DNA from: Anas platyrhynchos | Lineage: Eukaryota; Chordata; Aves; Anseriformes; Anatidae | Direction of reading: 5' to 3' | Assembly: GCF_047663525.1 (NCBI RefSeq) | Contig: NC_092588.1 | Location: 106,721,001-106,785,000 of the forward strand | DNA length: 64,000 nucleotides | In this document: in pieces, positions 48,401-60,400 of the stretch | Numbering within the stretch: position 1 is the stretch's first letter | Layout: each line of letters begins with the position of its first letter | Notes under the pieces: model-generated | Database searches by the model: none | Told to the model about the DNA's origin: nothing | Seen by the model: only the letters and a program-made list of their open reading frames with translations | Translations under genes and position numbers: made by a program

Positions 48401-51400
48401 TTAAAATACTAGCTTAGCTATATATTTCTTTGGAAATCTAAGGTTAGGTTTCCTATCTTCTTCAGATAGGAAATAAAATGAGTTGATAGGCAGTCTCAGG
48501 CTTAACATGTATGAGATTAGTCATGGGAGGACTTACCTTTAACACTTTAGAGAATGTCTAGGCATTTTAATGGCAATATTTTTACTCTGAGTGCATGATA
48601 ACAACTTACTAGTGCTGAAACTTCTAGCCTGCAAACTTTCTATTGCACTGTAGTCTAGCCTGTAGTGATGTTTAAGAAGAATTGAGCTTGGCATATTTGC
48701 TGAGGGACTGTGTTGTAATCCATTCCTTGCCTGTATTTCTGTGAAGACCCAAAAATCAATGACTATGAGAGAAGGTGGTTGAAGATTTTGGGGCAATCTC
48801 CTCCAACAGAACTCCAGAATTTGTGTTAAAGCTGCTTCTGACAGGTTTTTTTGAACAATACACATTTTCTGTATATTATGAATGATGTATATTGATTTGA
48901 ATTCAATCAGTATTCCAATATCACCTCACGCAAGTGGGTGAGTAGTGACTAGAACAAAGCATCAGCGGCACAGAAGAGAACTATTCATAAGTAGTGTATA
49001 TTGCTAAATAAAACCAAGCCAAACCAAATGCAGTTAAGTTAATCTAATATGAATGGGTATATTTATAACCACTTTGTGAAAGGGTGGGGAAGTTCATGCT
49101 GTTTTTCTTTGGGGTTTCTTCAATCTAAAAAGAAAACAAGTAAATTTTATATACAGGCCTATGTGGATGCAACTTAAAATACATAAAAGTCAGGAAATCC
49201 AAAGTTGCAGCAAAGTAAAACAGCCAAATTGTGTTTATCCATCTTAAAATGTGATGGCATGAATAAAACATTATCTGTTAGGATGAAAATCCCTGCAAGG
49301 ACAGTAAAAGAGGCCCAACTTGGACAGTATTTAGGTAGAAGGTGGTGTTATGATCTGACAGGCTGAGATTTGGAAGAGGGCAATCATTTCTATAAATGGA
49401 TAAAGAAATAAATTATAAGGGAAATTGTATGAGCATAAGAGACGTAACCTCTCCAGACACAGACATAAATATCATCAATAATAGCAAGGTTTAGGTATTT
49501 TTAGACATTTCAGGAGACTGACTTTTTGGTACAGAAATTTTTAAAACAACAACATGCATGGTTATTTTAAGCTTAGTTTTTGTGCGTGAGGAGGATCTTG
49601 CAGAACAGCTGACCAAAAAATAATATTCTAGGAGGAAGTGATTATGAATGGATTCAGTTCTCCTTATATTGCAAGGCAGACAAATATAAATCTATAGATT
49701 GATATTTTAGAATGGCAAGCTTTTAGAAAATAGAAAAATAATTGAATGAAGATGACTGCCCTGAGGATCATAATGAACTGAATGCAGGAAAGAATGGATT
49801 TGCATTAATAATGGAAATAATCTATGCATGCTGGGCAGGAAGGAGAATTTGTGAGAAATGGCTAGTCTCTGGGTGAATAAATGACTGAAGCAAGACACTA
49901 AGAATAAGTACAGAACCTACAAAAAGTGAGAAGAGGCCTTGATTATCAGGGAAAACTTTGTTTCAGGGATTATAAAATAAAGAGGCAAAGGAATGAAGGA
50001 TAAATGCCTTGTTGAACTATGTCTAGCACAGAGAAGTAAAACAAAGCAATAGTTTTTTTGTTTGTATTTTAATTCTACTGGAACAATAAAGAAATCAAGG
50101 GATGAAGTGAGGCCATGGCAGTGACCTCAAGGGTAAGTTGGGCATCTTTACGTTGTTCTTGATGTCTAACTTAGCTTCTGTTGAATAAATACTTTTCCCC
50201 AATCTTCAAGGAGCTTGATATATGTGAGGATAATTCCAGGATAACTAAGGAGAATGATGATAGGTGAATGGGAATTGCCCCAGTTGAAAGGGAAGTCAAA
50301 TATATGAATCATTGGGCCCATATCATCTTTGTTCATTACTGCAGACCTTGTTAGATGGAAGCACAAGTATAAAAGATTTTTCATGCCTATCATTTACAGA
50401 TAGTACCAGGTGAAAGAAGTATGCAACGATGGATTGGGCAAATATACCCAAGAAACAGGAAAAAAAAGTGTGCCAACTGCTTTCATGGGTATAAGTTTGA
50501 CTTCAGCACCATGCGCATTTAGAACAGATTCAAAACGAGTGATTAAAAACAGAGATGCAAATTAAAAATGAGAGAAATTTCAACGTGTTGTTTTCTGTGG
50601 TTAAAATCATTACTGTTGGGGATTGTTTTGAGCTGTCAGTTTCTTAGACAAGGATAATGGACCAGATCTAGTCTATAGAGATATTACATAAAATGCTGTT
50701 GATCCTCGGGGGAAATCCTTACTTTAGGTGAAAATAATGCAAATTAGTATAAAAATTCTAGGTTAGAGAAGAAGCTGGAAAAAATGGAGACAACAGTAGG
50801 GTATACTACAGAAGGTGTTATTTGAGAGGAGGGAAGTTGCTAGCCATGTTTCTTAGGGTTAGTTTAAAGAACCATCACTATGTTTGTTAGTGTTCTAGGA
50901 GCAAAAATTACGTGTACACTCATAAAATTTGGAGGCAACACAAAGTTGGGAGGTTTAATACTATTGAGAATGGCTTACTCATCACTTGAGAAGAGTAAGA
51001 TAACTTTGTTGTCACAAGTAATATGAACAGGACAAAGTTTAGCAGTTCTATCCTCCTCCTCCCCCTGCAATTTAAAACAATGCTAAATTTGGGGTGTAAA
51101 CGAGGAACTGATTGATTAGAAATGCTGAAGACTGGAAAATGTGAGTAGAAAAGCTAGGGAGCCAGCTTTGTGAAAAGCGTTTACGCATTTCTGCAATGTA
51201 CATGGCAAAACTTTTTCTGGTATTCCTCAAAGAACCAATGTTATTTTAAGATAGAACTTTGCAAGCTGATAAAACAGAGCATAAAACAAGAGCAAAGTTC
51301 TCTTAGATAGAGAAAATTAAGCCTGTTTTATGAATTCTTCAACATATACTGAGCTGGTAGCATCAATGAGATTTGAAAAAAAAATGTGTCATTTTGTTTA

Positions 51401-54400
51401 CGCTGTATTAAATCCATGCTTTTGGGTTCCCACTGGTAACTCCTAGAGACTGAGTAGGACTTTTTTCTCCACTCAGACTACAACCTCCACTCAGACTACA
51501 ATGTCACAACTGGTTTCGTGTCAGACTTTTACTTATTTTCTGCCAAAGCACTGGAATTTGATCATAGCTAGAGACAGACTGTTGGAAAATGTACAGTGAT
51601 GTTCCTAAAGGACCGTCGTTGCCTCATACACGTGCCTTGCTCATCTGACCAGCGTGAAACTATTGTTGGATGTGGCATCAGGATATACTTCTCACCCAGA
51701 CAAGTATCACTCTTTTATATTTATCAGACTGTGATCAAGGCCACTTTCTCAAATTGTTGGGGAGGTGTCTCTTAGAAGTCTCTTGCTGTTAAGGGCACCT
51801 ATGACGTTAGTAACACTCTTGAGTTATTCCTCTGGTACACTAAAGTTGTTTCACATTTTTTTTATTACCCCCTATTTATTGTAGGACATTGGAAACATTC
51901 AGTGGTCAGAGGACTACATACTACTGACTGTGGATACTGTATCCCCAAAGTATATCCAGCCTCAAAGGCATTTAGCTGTATGAAAAGCCAAGCACTCACA
52001 TCTCACACCTTTGAATTTAAATTTTAATGAAAATACTAACACATTCTGTGTGCTTTTACAAGCACAGTTTTAGAGGACTTCTGCCACGGTTACTCCCTTC
52101 TTTCTTCAACAACATTGAAAATGGGATTCTGAGTTTTACTACATCCGAGCACGCAGTATTTCTTTCCATGCATCCCACTGAAATATTAGAAGAGCTTCTT
52201 CTCATTACGGATGCAGTAGCTCAGTCTATCACCATCCCAGTCCTTTCTCTGAGTCTTTGAAGTGTGACACTTCATTGCTACTTCCTTCTATTTAGCAGGC
52301 AGGCTGTGTAACTAAGCAGACAGCACTCTTTTTTTTTTTTTTATTTTATTATAGGGAGCTGACTCTTTCATTAGACCCCCATATCCATTGAAGACTAATG
52401 AGTGAAAATGGATTTCACTCATTTCGCTCAAATGGATTTTCAGAGGGGATTTTTCTCAACAGCTTGTGATACTTATCCAAGAGGTTGCCACAGCATAAAT
52501 CAGCTGAAACTCTTTCAGCTATAAAGAATGATAGTAATGAGGCCTGGGTGTCAAAAATGCATGGGAATCATGAGTAAATTTATCAGAGTAGACTGGAACA
52601 CAAACTTGCACACATTTATCTGCAGATAGAAATGGGATATTTAGGAGCAACAGATACTTGACGTCTAAAAACTTTGCGTAATCTTTTTGGGCTTCTTAGG
52701 ATTGTGCATGGATACAGCAATCATCAGACAGATTCTGCAGCTGAGGTAAGCATACTGAAGGAAGCAAATTCCTCAAAACCTTTTCTGCTTTGTTTTAGCT
52801 GCTTGTGTTAAAGGCTGGAGAAGATGGCTGTGACCAGGCCTGAATGCCACGGCTGTCTGGTATGCTATTCCCTATCAGTAAACTCAGGTGTGCTTGGTTG
52901 CCTTAGGTGGTTGGTATGGTTAGAAGAGAATTTTGACGTTTTCAACGTCAGCCCAGTTCCACTCCTGTTGAAATCCAAGGCTGACTGCAGTGAGTAGTCA
53001 CCTCTCCGTCCCCATCACAGTCACAGCACAGACAGCCCTCTCTACAGTTAAGCCTGAAGAAGTTAATGGAGGAATCATACATATCTAGAAATCATCTTTT
53101 TAATGACAACACGTTTAATCTACTCCGTCACAGTACGGTGCTAGGTTTTGATATCTCCCAGAAACCACTGCTCAAAAAATTGCCAGAGGCTGTGAGAGAT
53201 GTCCAAGGGCTCCGACCTGTTTAACACAGCATGAGGGTGGATTCCACCCCAACTCACACCGTTTCAGACTGTGTTGGCATAGCTGCACTGAACCAGAAGC
53301 TTCAACTGCTACCAGCCTGGTTTGGGAAAGTTCAGTTCTCCAGAGCAGACATGATCTTAGGATCTGCCTCTTTCGCATTTTAAACATTTTATTCAGTCTA
53401 AGTTGCCCATCACTCTGGTATCCAAGCAGTAATGAATACAAACATTATTTATGTGACAGCAGTTTGGCAAACTACAAGAGGAAGACTGGCACATGCATTC
53501 AGATCTCAAGTTACAAGTAAATTCAGCCTTTGGAAGAAAAAAATCAAAACTAAATAGAAGTAAGAGAAACAGACCAATGATTTCCTAATGAAATTTAGTC
53601 AATAAAATTAACCTATTGACCCGATAATATTAAATTTGACAAAGGTAATTATATTTAATAACATATTTCCTCAGTCACAGCACTGAAAAGAAGAATGTAA
53701 ATATCAGAATCCACTGAACTTCTGTTGGTGGAGAATGACACACATGCATATATATACCCTCTGACATTACAAGTGATACTTGTAAATCAAAACACAGATA
53801 TGTATATGTTTTGGATTTCTGAAACAAACTTACTGACTCTATTCTGAAACAAAATATTAAACAGGACATGGGGGAAAAGAGTGGGGATTTAGTGATCCTG
53901 AGTTTTAATCATAGTTTCTGCAGAAATAATTTTGGGTCCTTTGGGTCTAAGAAGAGACACAGTGACTGATGGCAAATGACATCTACAGACAGAGCCTCAC
54001 TGCTGTGAGCAAATACTCCAATCTCTCTGTAAAGGGAACAGGACTGCCAGGGGAAGAGAAACAGTCTGCCTTTACATTCTGCTTCCAACAGCCTCTTCAA
54101 AGTGAAGTGGTGAAGTGGCTGGTGGCTTGAAGGGCAAGAAATGGAAAAAGAACGGAGTTTAGATTAAATATGGGGCTGCCATAGAAACTATCCAGGCCAG
54201 CTGAAGAGACAGCATTTATTTTGTACAGCTAATTGGCTGATATAGATTTATTTAAAACTGGGCCAAATGCTGACGAGTCAGTGGCAGCTCTCCAAACAGT
54301 GCACTTTATACTGGAAAAGAAAAAGGGAAGAAAAAAAAAAAAAAAACCTGTCACCTTTCTCTTACTGGTCCATATAGAAAACAGGGTTGAAATTGTTGTA

Positions 54401-57400
54401 AAAATTGAAGTCAGTGGGAGATTTGCTATTGATTTTGACAGAGCCAGCCTCCACCTCAGATACTTGCTATTTTCAGACAGACCCATTTGGCTACCACCAA
54501 TCAGCTGTCCTGCGTTTTTTATGTATTTATTTATTTATTTGTAGCGTTTTTCAGCCTCCATAGCGATGTCTATATTAGGGAATTTTTGCTAAAATTTCTC
54601 AGCATTGCTACTGCCGGTCCAGTACCAAGCTGAGGTTAGAGCAGCGCCGCTCTCTCTAGCTGTTTCTGTCTGCCAGCGTGCGAAACGCTGTGTCATGTAA
54701 CTGCGTCCAGCACCAGCCAGCATTATTTATTTGTTGTTTCAGAGTAGCATCTGCATCTAGGTTCACTGGTTTGACCTTTCAGTGAGCAGGGCTGTGACAT
54801 AAAACACTCAGGGCTCTCACAGCTCTTATGTCTGGTGAAGCTCAGTATTGGTCTTAAAGATCCTTCGGTGCTAATGACCTAAGACAGATGGATAGTTGCT
54901 GTTTGGGCTAAGCTGTTCCTCACTTGTCATTTTATTTCTCTGTATTACACAAGCTGTAGAGATGTAGGGGAGTCTGACAGAGATCTCGGGGATCTGCATG
55001 TCTTGTTGACGTGTTGACGTGTGCTTTTGCCTGCACCGGCTGCAGGAACCCCAGTTATTTCTCTGATGGACTGTTTTGCCACTGAGGTCTGCTGCTAAGC
55101 ATTCCCCCTCCCCAACCCCAGCAGTGGCCTTACAAGCTCTTCTCAGTGGAGGTCCAAATACGTGCTGATGAAATATCTGAAAAGCTATGATTAACACGCT
55201 TTAGGATGGCATTCACGTGTCCCCATTTTAACAAATAAAAGTTCTAGGAACTCCAGATGCTTATCACTGTAAATTAAAAAAGCTACAGCACTTGTTTAGG
55301 CATCACTTCATAAATATTCTTTTAGCAGTGTTCACTTGGCACTCTGTAAAGGACCTTACTTCCTGACTTTCTGTGTCTGAAAAATACTGAATAAAAAGAG
55401 TGGAGATTCATCCTTTTCTAAGAAATTGCACTGTCTTCAGCGAGAGAGCTTGGAGAAACAGGCTCATATATTGAAATGGCGTTTTGCATGTTCTGCCTCT
55501 CGCACACTTCAGGACAACTTCTGACATTATTACTCACCTCTTCCTGCAAACAGTCCCACAGAGCTCCCTAAAAACACCTCAAAGGCTAAAAATGCCAGAA
55601 TCCATCTCCTGGTAGTTTCACTTCCACTTGTGTTGCCTTTGAAGAATCCCAGACCCAGACCAAAATGCAGTAATATGGAAGGAAGTTCATATATATGAAC
55701 TATACAAGGGGTTCTATAGCAATAATTAAGGTTTCTTCCCACCTGGAGCATGCTTTGCTTTTCAGAGGTGCTAAATACCGAAAGGCCAGATTTACTTGGA
55801 GGTTGGGTCTCAGCCTCTTTGAAAGGCAAGGTAGATATCGACATGCATGCTGATGGGATTGAAAAGCAACTCTGACCTAAGGTTGTTCTTTAAACAGGAC
55901 ATGTACTGAAACAACAAAAAATAAACATTGCAGCCTGGAAGAACTACTTTGAGATCTTTAAACCAATCTTTTTATTGTAGCTCTGAGCTCTAGAATAAAA
56001 CCCAGTTAAATGGATGAGACAAAATAGCAAAGATTGAGCTGTTTTGCAGTTCAGATTAATTGTAGAAATATATAGTTCAATTTATGGATGTCAGTAGACT
56101 AACAGAAGTGAGCAGTGACAGTGACATGGTTTAATTTCTCCCAGTGGGCTCTTCAGCATTCAGAAATCTTGCCGTATTGATCATGCAATTCAAACTGTAA
56201 AGAGGCAATACATATCTTTAGCCACATTTTATCCTCATCACTCCTGACAGCACTCCCAGCTTATTTAAAACAACATTCAAACTGCGCATTGGTTTCCCTT
56301 GTGGCTTAATTCTCATTATCCACTGAACTCCTTTTTACTAGAAACTGACTGAAGAGCCAGATTCTGAGCTCATTGTCTGTTTTTTTGCTGACTACAATGA
56401 ACAGCCTTCTCAGTTTCCAATCCCAGCATTTCTATACACTCAAAACAGTTGCAACCACCAACTAACAAAATAAAAGCAGGTCAGGGATGGGGTGGCAGCA
56501 TGAGTGAAAAGACTGTGCATGTGCTTTTCGGAAAGAATGGGACCGAAAATTAATAAAAGACTCGCTCAAAGCCTGTAGCAACAAATGACGTCAATCAAGT
56601 ACGGGAGGTAAGTGTCATGGTGTGGTACTCAAAACTCAAATGAAATTGGTTTTGTTTTTTAAAAACAACAACAAAAAACAACAATGGATACATATTTTTC
56701 AGCTTGAAATATATGGGTTTAACTAGTGTTACAGCTCCAACATGAAAAATCATAATTCCTCATTAATTAACTTCTTTACTGAAAGGGTTGTTAGGCACTG
56801 GAACAGGCTGCCCAGGGAGGTGGTGGAGTCACCATCCCTGGAAGTCTTTAAAAGACGTTTAGATGTAGAGCTTAGGGATATGGTTTAGTGGGGACTGTTA
56901 GTGTTAGGTCAGAGGTTGGACTCGATGATCTTGAGGTCTCTTCCAACCTAGAAATTCTGTGATTCTGTGATTCTCATAAAAGAAATAAGAACCATGAGCA
57001 CTGGTACCAGTAAAGAGTTTTCAGTCATGAGAAGTTCATCCTGATGTTGAAAGCAGGAATATTGTCTCTTGGCTTCTCTGTCTTAGTTTTCCTGATGGAC
57101 TGAGATAGTTTCATTTGACAGTGGTTCACTGGAAATTGCTATTGTAAGTAGTCCAGACCTCACTTTTCAGAGGTTGAGTGGCTAAGATGACCGTCACCTA
57201 TGCTCTCACAAACCTGGACTGCTTTTGAATCAGAGAGAAAGATAAAAGTCCAATTATCTTACCAAGGCTTCTGAAGACTTCCTCATGAACCTGGGATCTC
57301 CACCAGCTCCACGTCTCACATCATCCCTAACTGAGACACAGTCACACTGTGTGGCTGTGAGTGCAGCTGGTCCATACCTGTTATTTAGCTAACTAATTTA

Positions 57401-60400
57401 GTCGTGTAATTGTATCACCTCATGATTTTGGCTTAAGCTGAGGCAGTGTTTTTCAACCTGTGGGGCACTTATGCTTCTAGGTCTGTAGACTTTTTGTAAG
57501 GAATCCATGGAAAACCACTGAGAAAAACAGGTTTCATGTCAGTAGGTTCAAATTTGCTCATAAAGGGCTTCATTGAAAGATTTTTAGAGGCTAACAAAAT
57601 TAGCATGAGCTAGAGCATATGATCAGTTCTTATTTAGAGACTTAAAATGGCTGAAAAATCATTGTGTGCCTTGGTAAATTGCTCCAATCATTAATTAATT
57701 TAATTGGTAAAAGATGCACCTTAAATCTAGTCTGAACATTGGGTATCATTCTAAATCCATATGGGAGATTAAAGAGCCTTTCACTATCAGTTGTTTTGTT
57801 TTTGTTTTGTTTTGTTTTGTTTTTTAAGTGCAGGTTATCGTCCAACATTTTCACGGGCAAACACGATGGCGTTTTCTTTTGGCTCCCATCGCATCTAAGG
57901 CTTCCCAGTCATACCATTCTGATCCTTTTCTTCTGATTTCTTTTTGAAATCAAAACCTCCTTTTTTACTGGGTAACCACATACAGACATAATCCCTGCTT
58001 TAGGGGCCAACGGTTTTAGAGCCTTATCCAAAAAATGGCCCCTGATCGACTCCACTACTCTGAAACAAACATTTGGATTTAGATGGGAACTATTCCCTGT
58101 GCAAAGAAGCAAGCCCCATGAAAACAGGTTATGAAGACTGTTGACAGCCTTGACTGTTTGTGTTTCTGACTTCTTGTGCTTCTGACTGAGGAAATGCCAT
58201 ATGGACTGTTCTCGTTATGTATTCCCACCACCACTAGCCTAAATTTCCAGGTGCGTGCTTCTTGTGCCAGCAGTACACTACTAAAGGCACAGTACTGGCT
58301 ACCATCACACATTTTTCAGAAGGGTCTGTGAGAATTTTGTGTCTTCCTGGCCTTTTTCAATAAGAGGAAAAGCAAGTGGCATTTGGTGCAATGTCAATAT
58401 CAAGAAACAAACAGCTTGATCCAGGTTTCATCAAAATTAATGGAAAAACTCCCACTCTTTCAGGGGGTGTTGGTCTAGACTAGCCATGGCCATGTTCTTC
58501 ATGCTTAAGAGCCGTGTTTCTTGCCAACCAAGTGTCTTACAGTTAGATGAGTGCAACCAGGTCTGCACGCCACTGCACCTGACCCAATAAATCCCACTTG
58601 TTTTAAAGCCAGATCCAACCCTTAGGCCAGGAGTGAAGTCATCCCTTGGAAAAGACCAATCAAAAGCTGTAAAGCACCTAAAAATGATACTTGTTCTGGA
58701 TTAACCACTTGCCTACAGTGTGCACATTGTATTTCCAGCTTGCTTGTCATAATAAAGCGAACATTCTTTGTTGCTTATGTTATGAATATCTTATGTTAGA
58801 CATGCAAGGTGAGAAATATTACTGAATTATCATTAAAAATCAATTCTAATATTGATACATTTCCAAGGTTGCTTTTTTATTGCTGATTATTTGCTGTTGT
58901 TCTTTTTGCTTTCACTTTGATGGATAGCAGAACTGTTTTCTATGTTTAGTCTCTTTCAGCTGATTATTTTGTAGACTGTAAAAAATATTTGTCATTATTC
59001 TTTTTTTTTTTTTTTAATTTTGTATTTCCCAGTCCTATGGTAGCTACTTGGTTTGGTGTTTATTTCATCCACCAGAAAATAGCTATCACAGAAATGCAAA
59101 GGCAGGCTGACAGCGAGCTTCTCTTTGGGCATGTTGACATCATCCTCTCCTCTGAGCTCTAATTCAACTTTCAACACAATGCCTAAAACCACACAGCCTC
59201 TGGGCACAAAAGAACAACATGGAGAGTACACTTGTGCATTCTGTTGCCCTGTAAGCAAATTGCCTTGTTAATGAGGAATCAGCCAAATAATAGGTTTGAT
59301 AGTCTGTGCTTTGATTAGGTAATATGAAGCGCAAAAGTGTTTGTTCGGTATGTCACAGACAGAATATCCGGTTCGAAGTTCAGGGCTGTGAATGTCATTG
59401 ACTAATTCTTCAGCATCTTTCACAAGAAAAGGCAAGATACAGCTATGGCATGTGTAATAACGACTCTTTGGAAGAAATGGGAACGCTATGAATTTTTAAC
59501 TTTGCTGATGGGCCAAACTGGAGCTGCACTTTGCAGAGTGCGAATATAAAGATAACTTGTAAAAGATACCTCGTTAAAGATAACTCCTGCCATCAGATGT
59601 ATGTCTGTATTCACATGGACTGTGCCTGGAAGGAGCAGAGGAGAATGTCATAGTGTTTGAGTAATAGATAAAGAAAAGGAAACCTTTGTGGGTATGTGCA
59701 TACAAACAGCATTTCCATAGCGTGAACACTGCTTCCTCTGCTCACAATGGAAACAGATCAGTGGATGCACACAGAGAATCCCTACAGGTGGGATACAGTT
59801 CTGTTAATTGCTGCTCCCCTGGCATGTTGTTTGCATGGTCATACAGGTAATTGAGTTGTATCTTCACTCTCTCCTGGTAAGGAACAAGCTAACCAACAGC
59901 CTTTGTATTCCTGAGTGCTCCAGTCTATGCTACACAATGTAGTTGGTTGTCTGTCTGAGCTCTGCATTTCAGCAGCTGGAATTTGATGGTAGAGAGGAGG
60001 AGAAAGATGTCAATGTTTCTCTGGTTTTCCTTTCCAAGCTAAATAGCTTGGATGAGAGAAAAGGGAATATAACTGAATCACCCAGTCAATCTGTTCTTTG
60101 AACTGCTGGGGTTTGGAGATTAGAAGATTCTTACAAATAAACAATAATAAAAAGGCAAGTATTAGTGCATGTGTTTGACAGGAAGGCTGTAATTCTTCTC
60201 TGTTCCATATCACATGAAATACTATAATATGGAAATTTTATGTTATCTGTCTTTTTCTTGTAGAATAGTACATTCTCTTCTTATCATTATGTCTCATCTG
60301 GTACATTGTTCGAACTCAAGCCAAAGTGTCCCATCACTTGAGATACCACAAAAACAAAAACAATGCGTAGAAGCTCATCATAAACACATCACAAAAACCT

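Noticed and set aside
59365..59385. GGTTCGAAG word resembling a tRNA B box
   Set aside because: It lacks the TCC end of the B box, and no A box or cloverleaf pairing was found around it.
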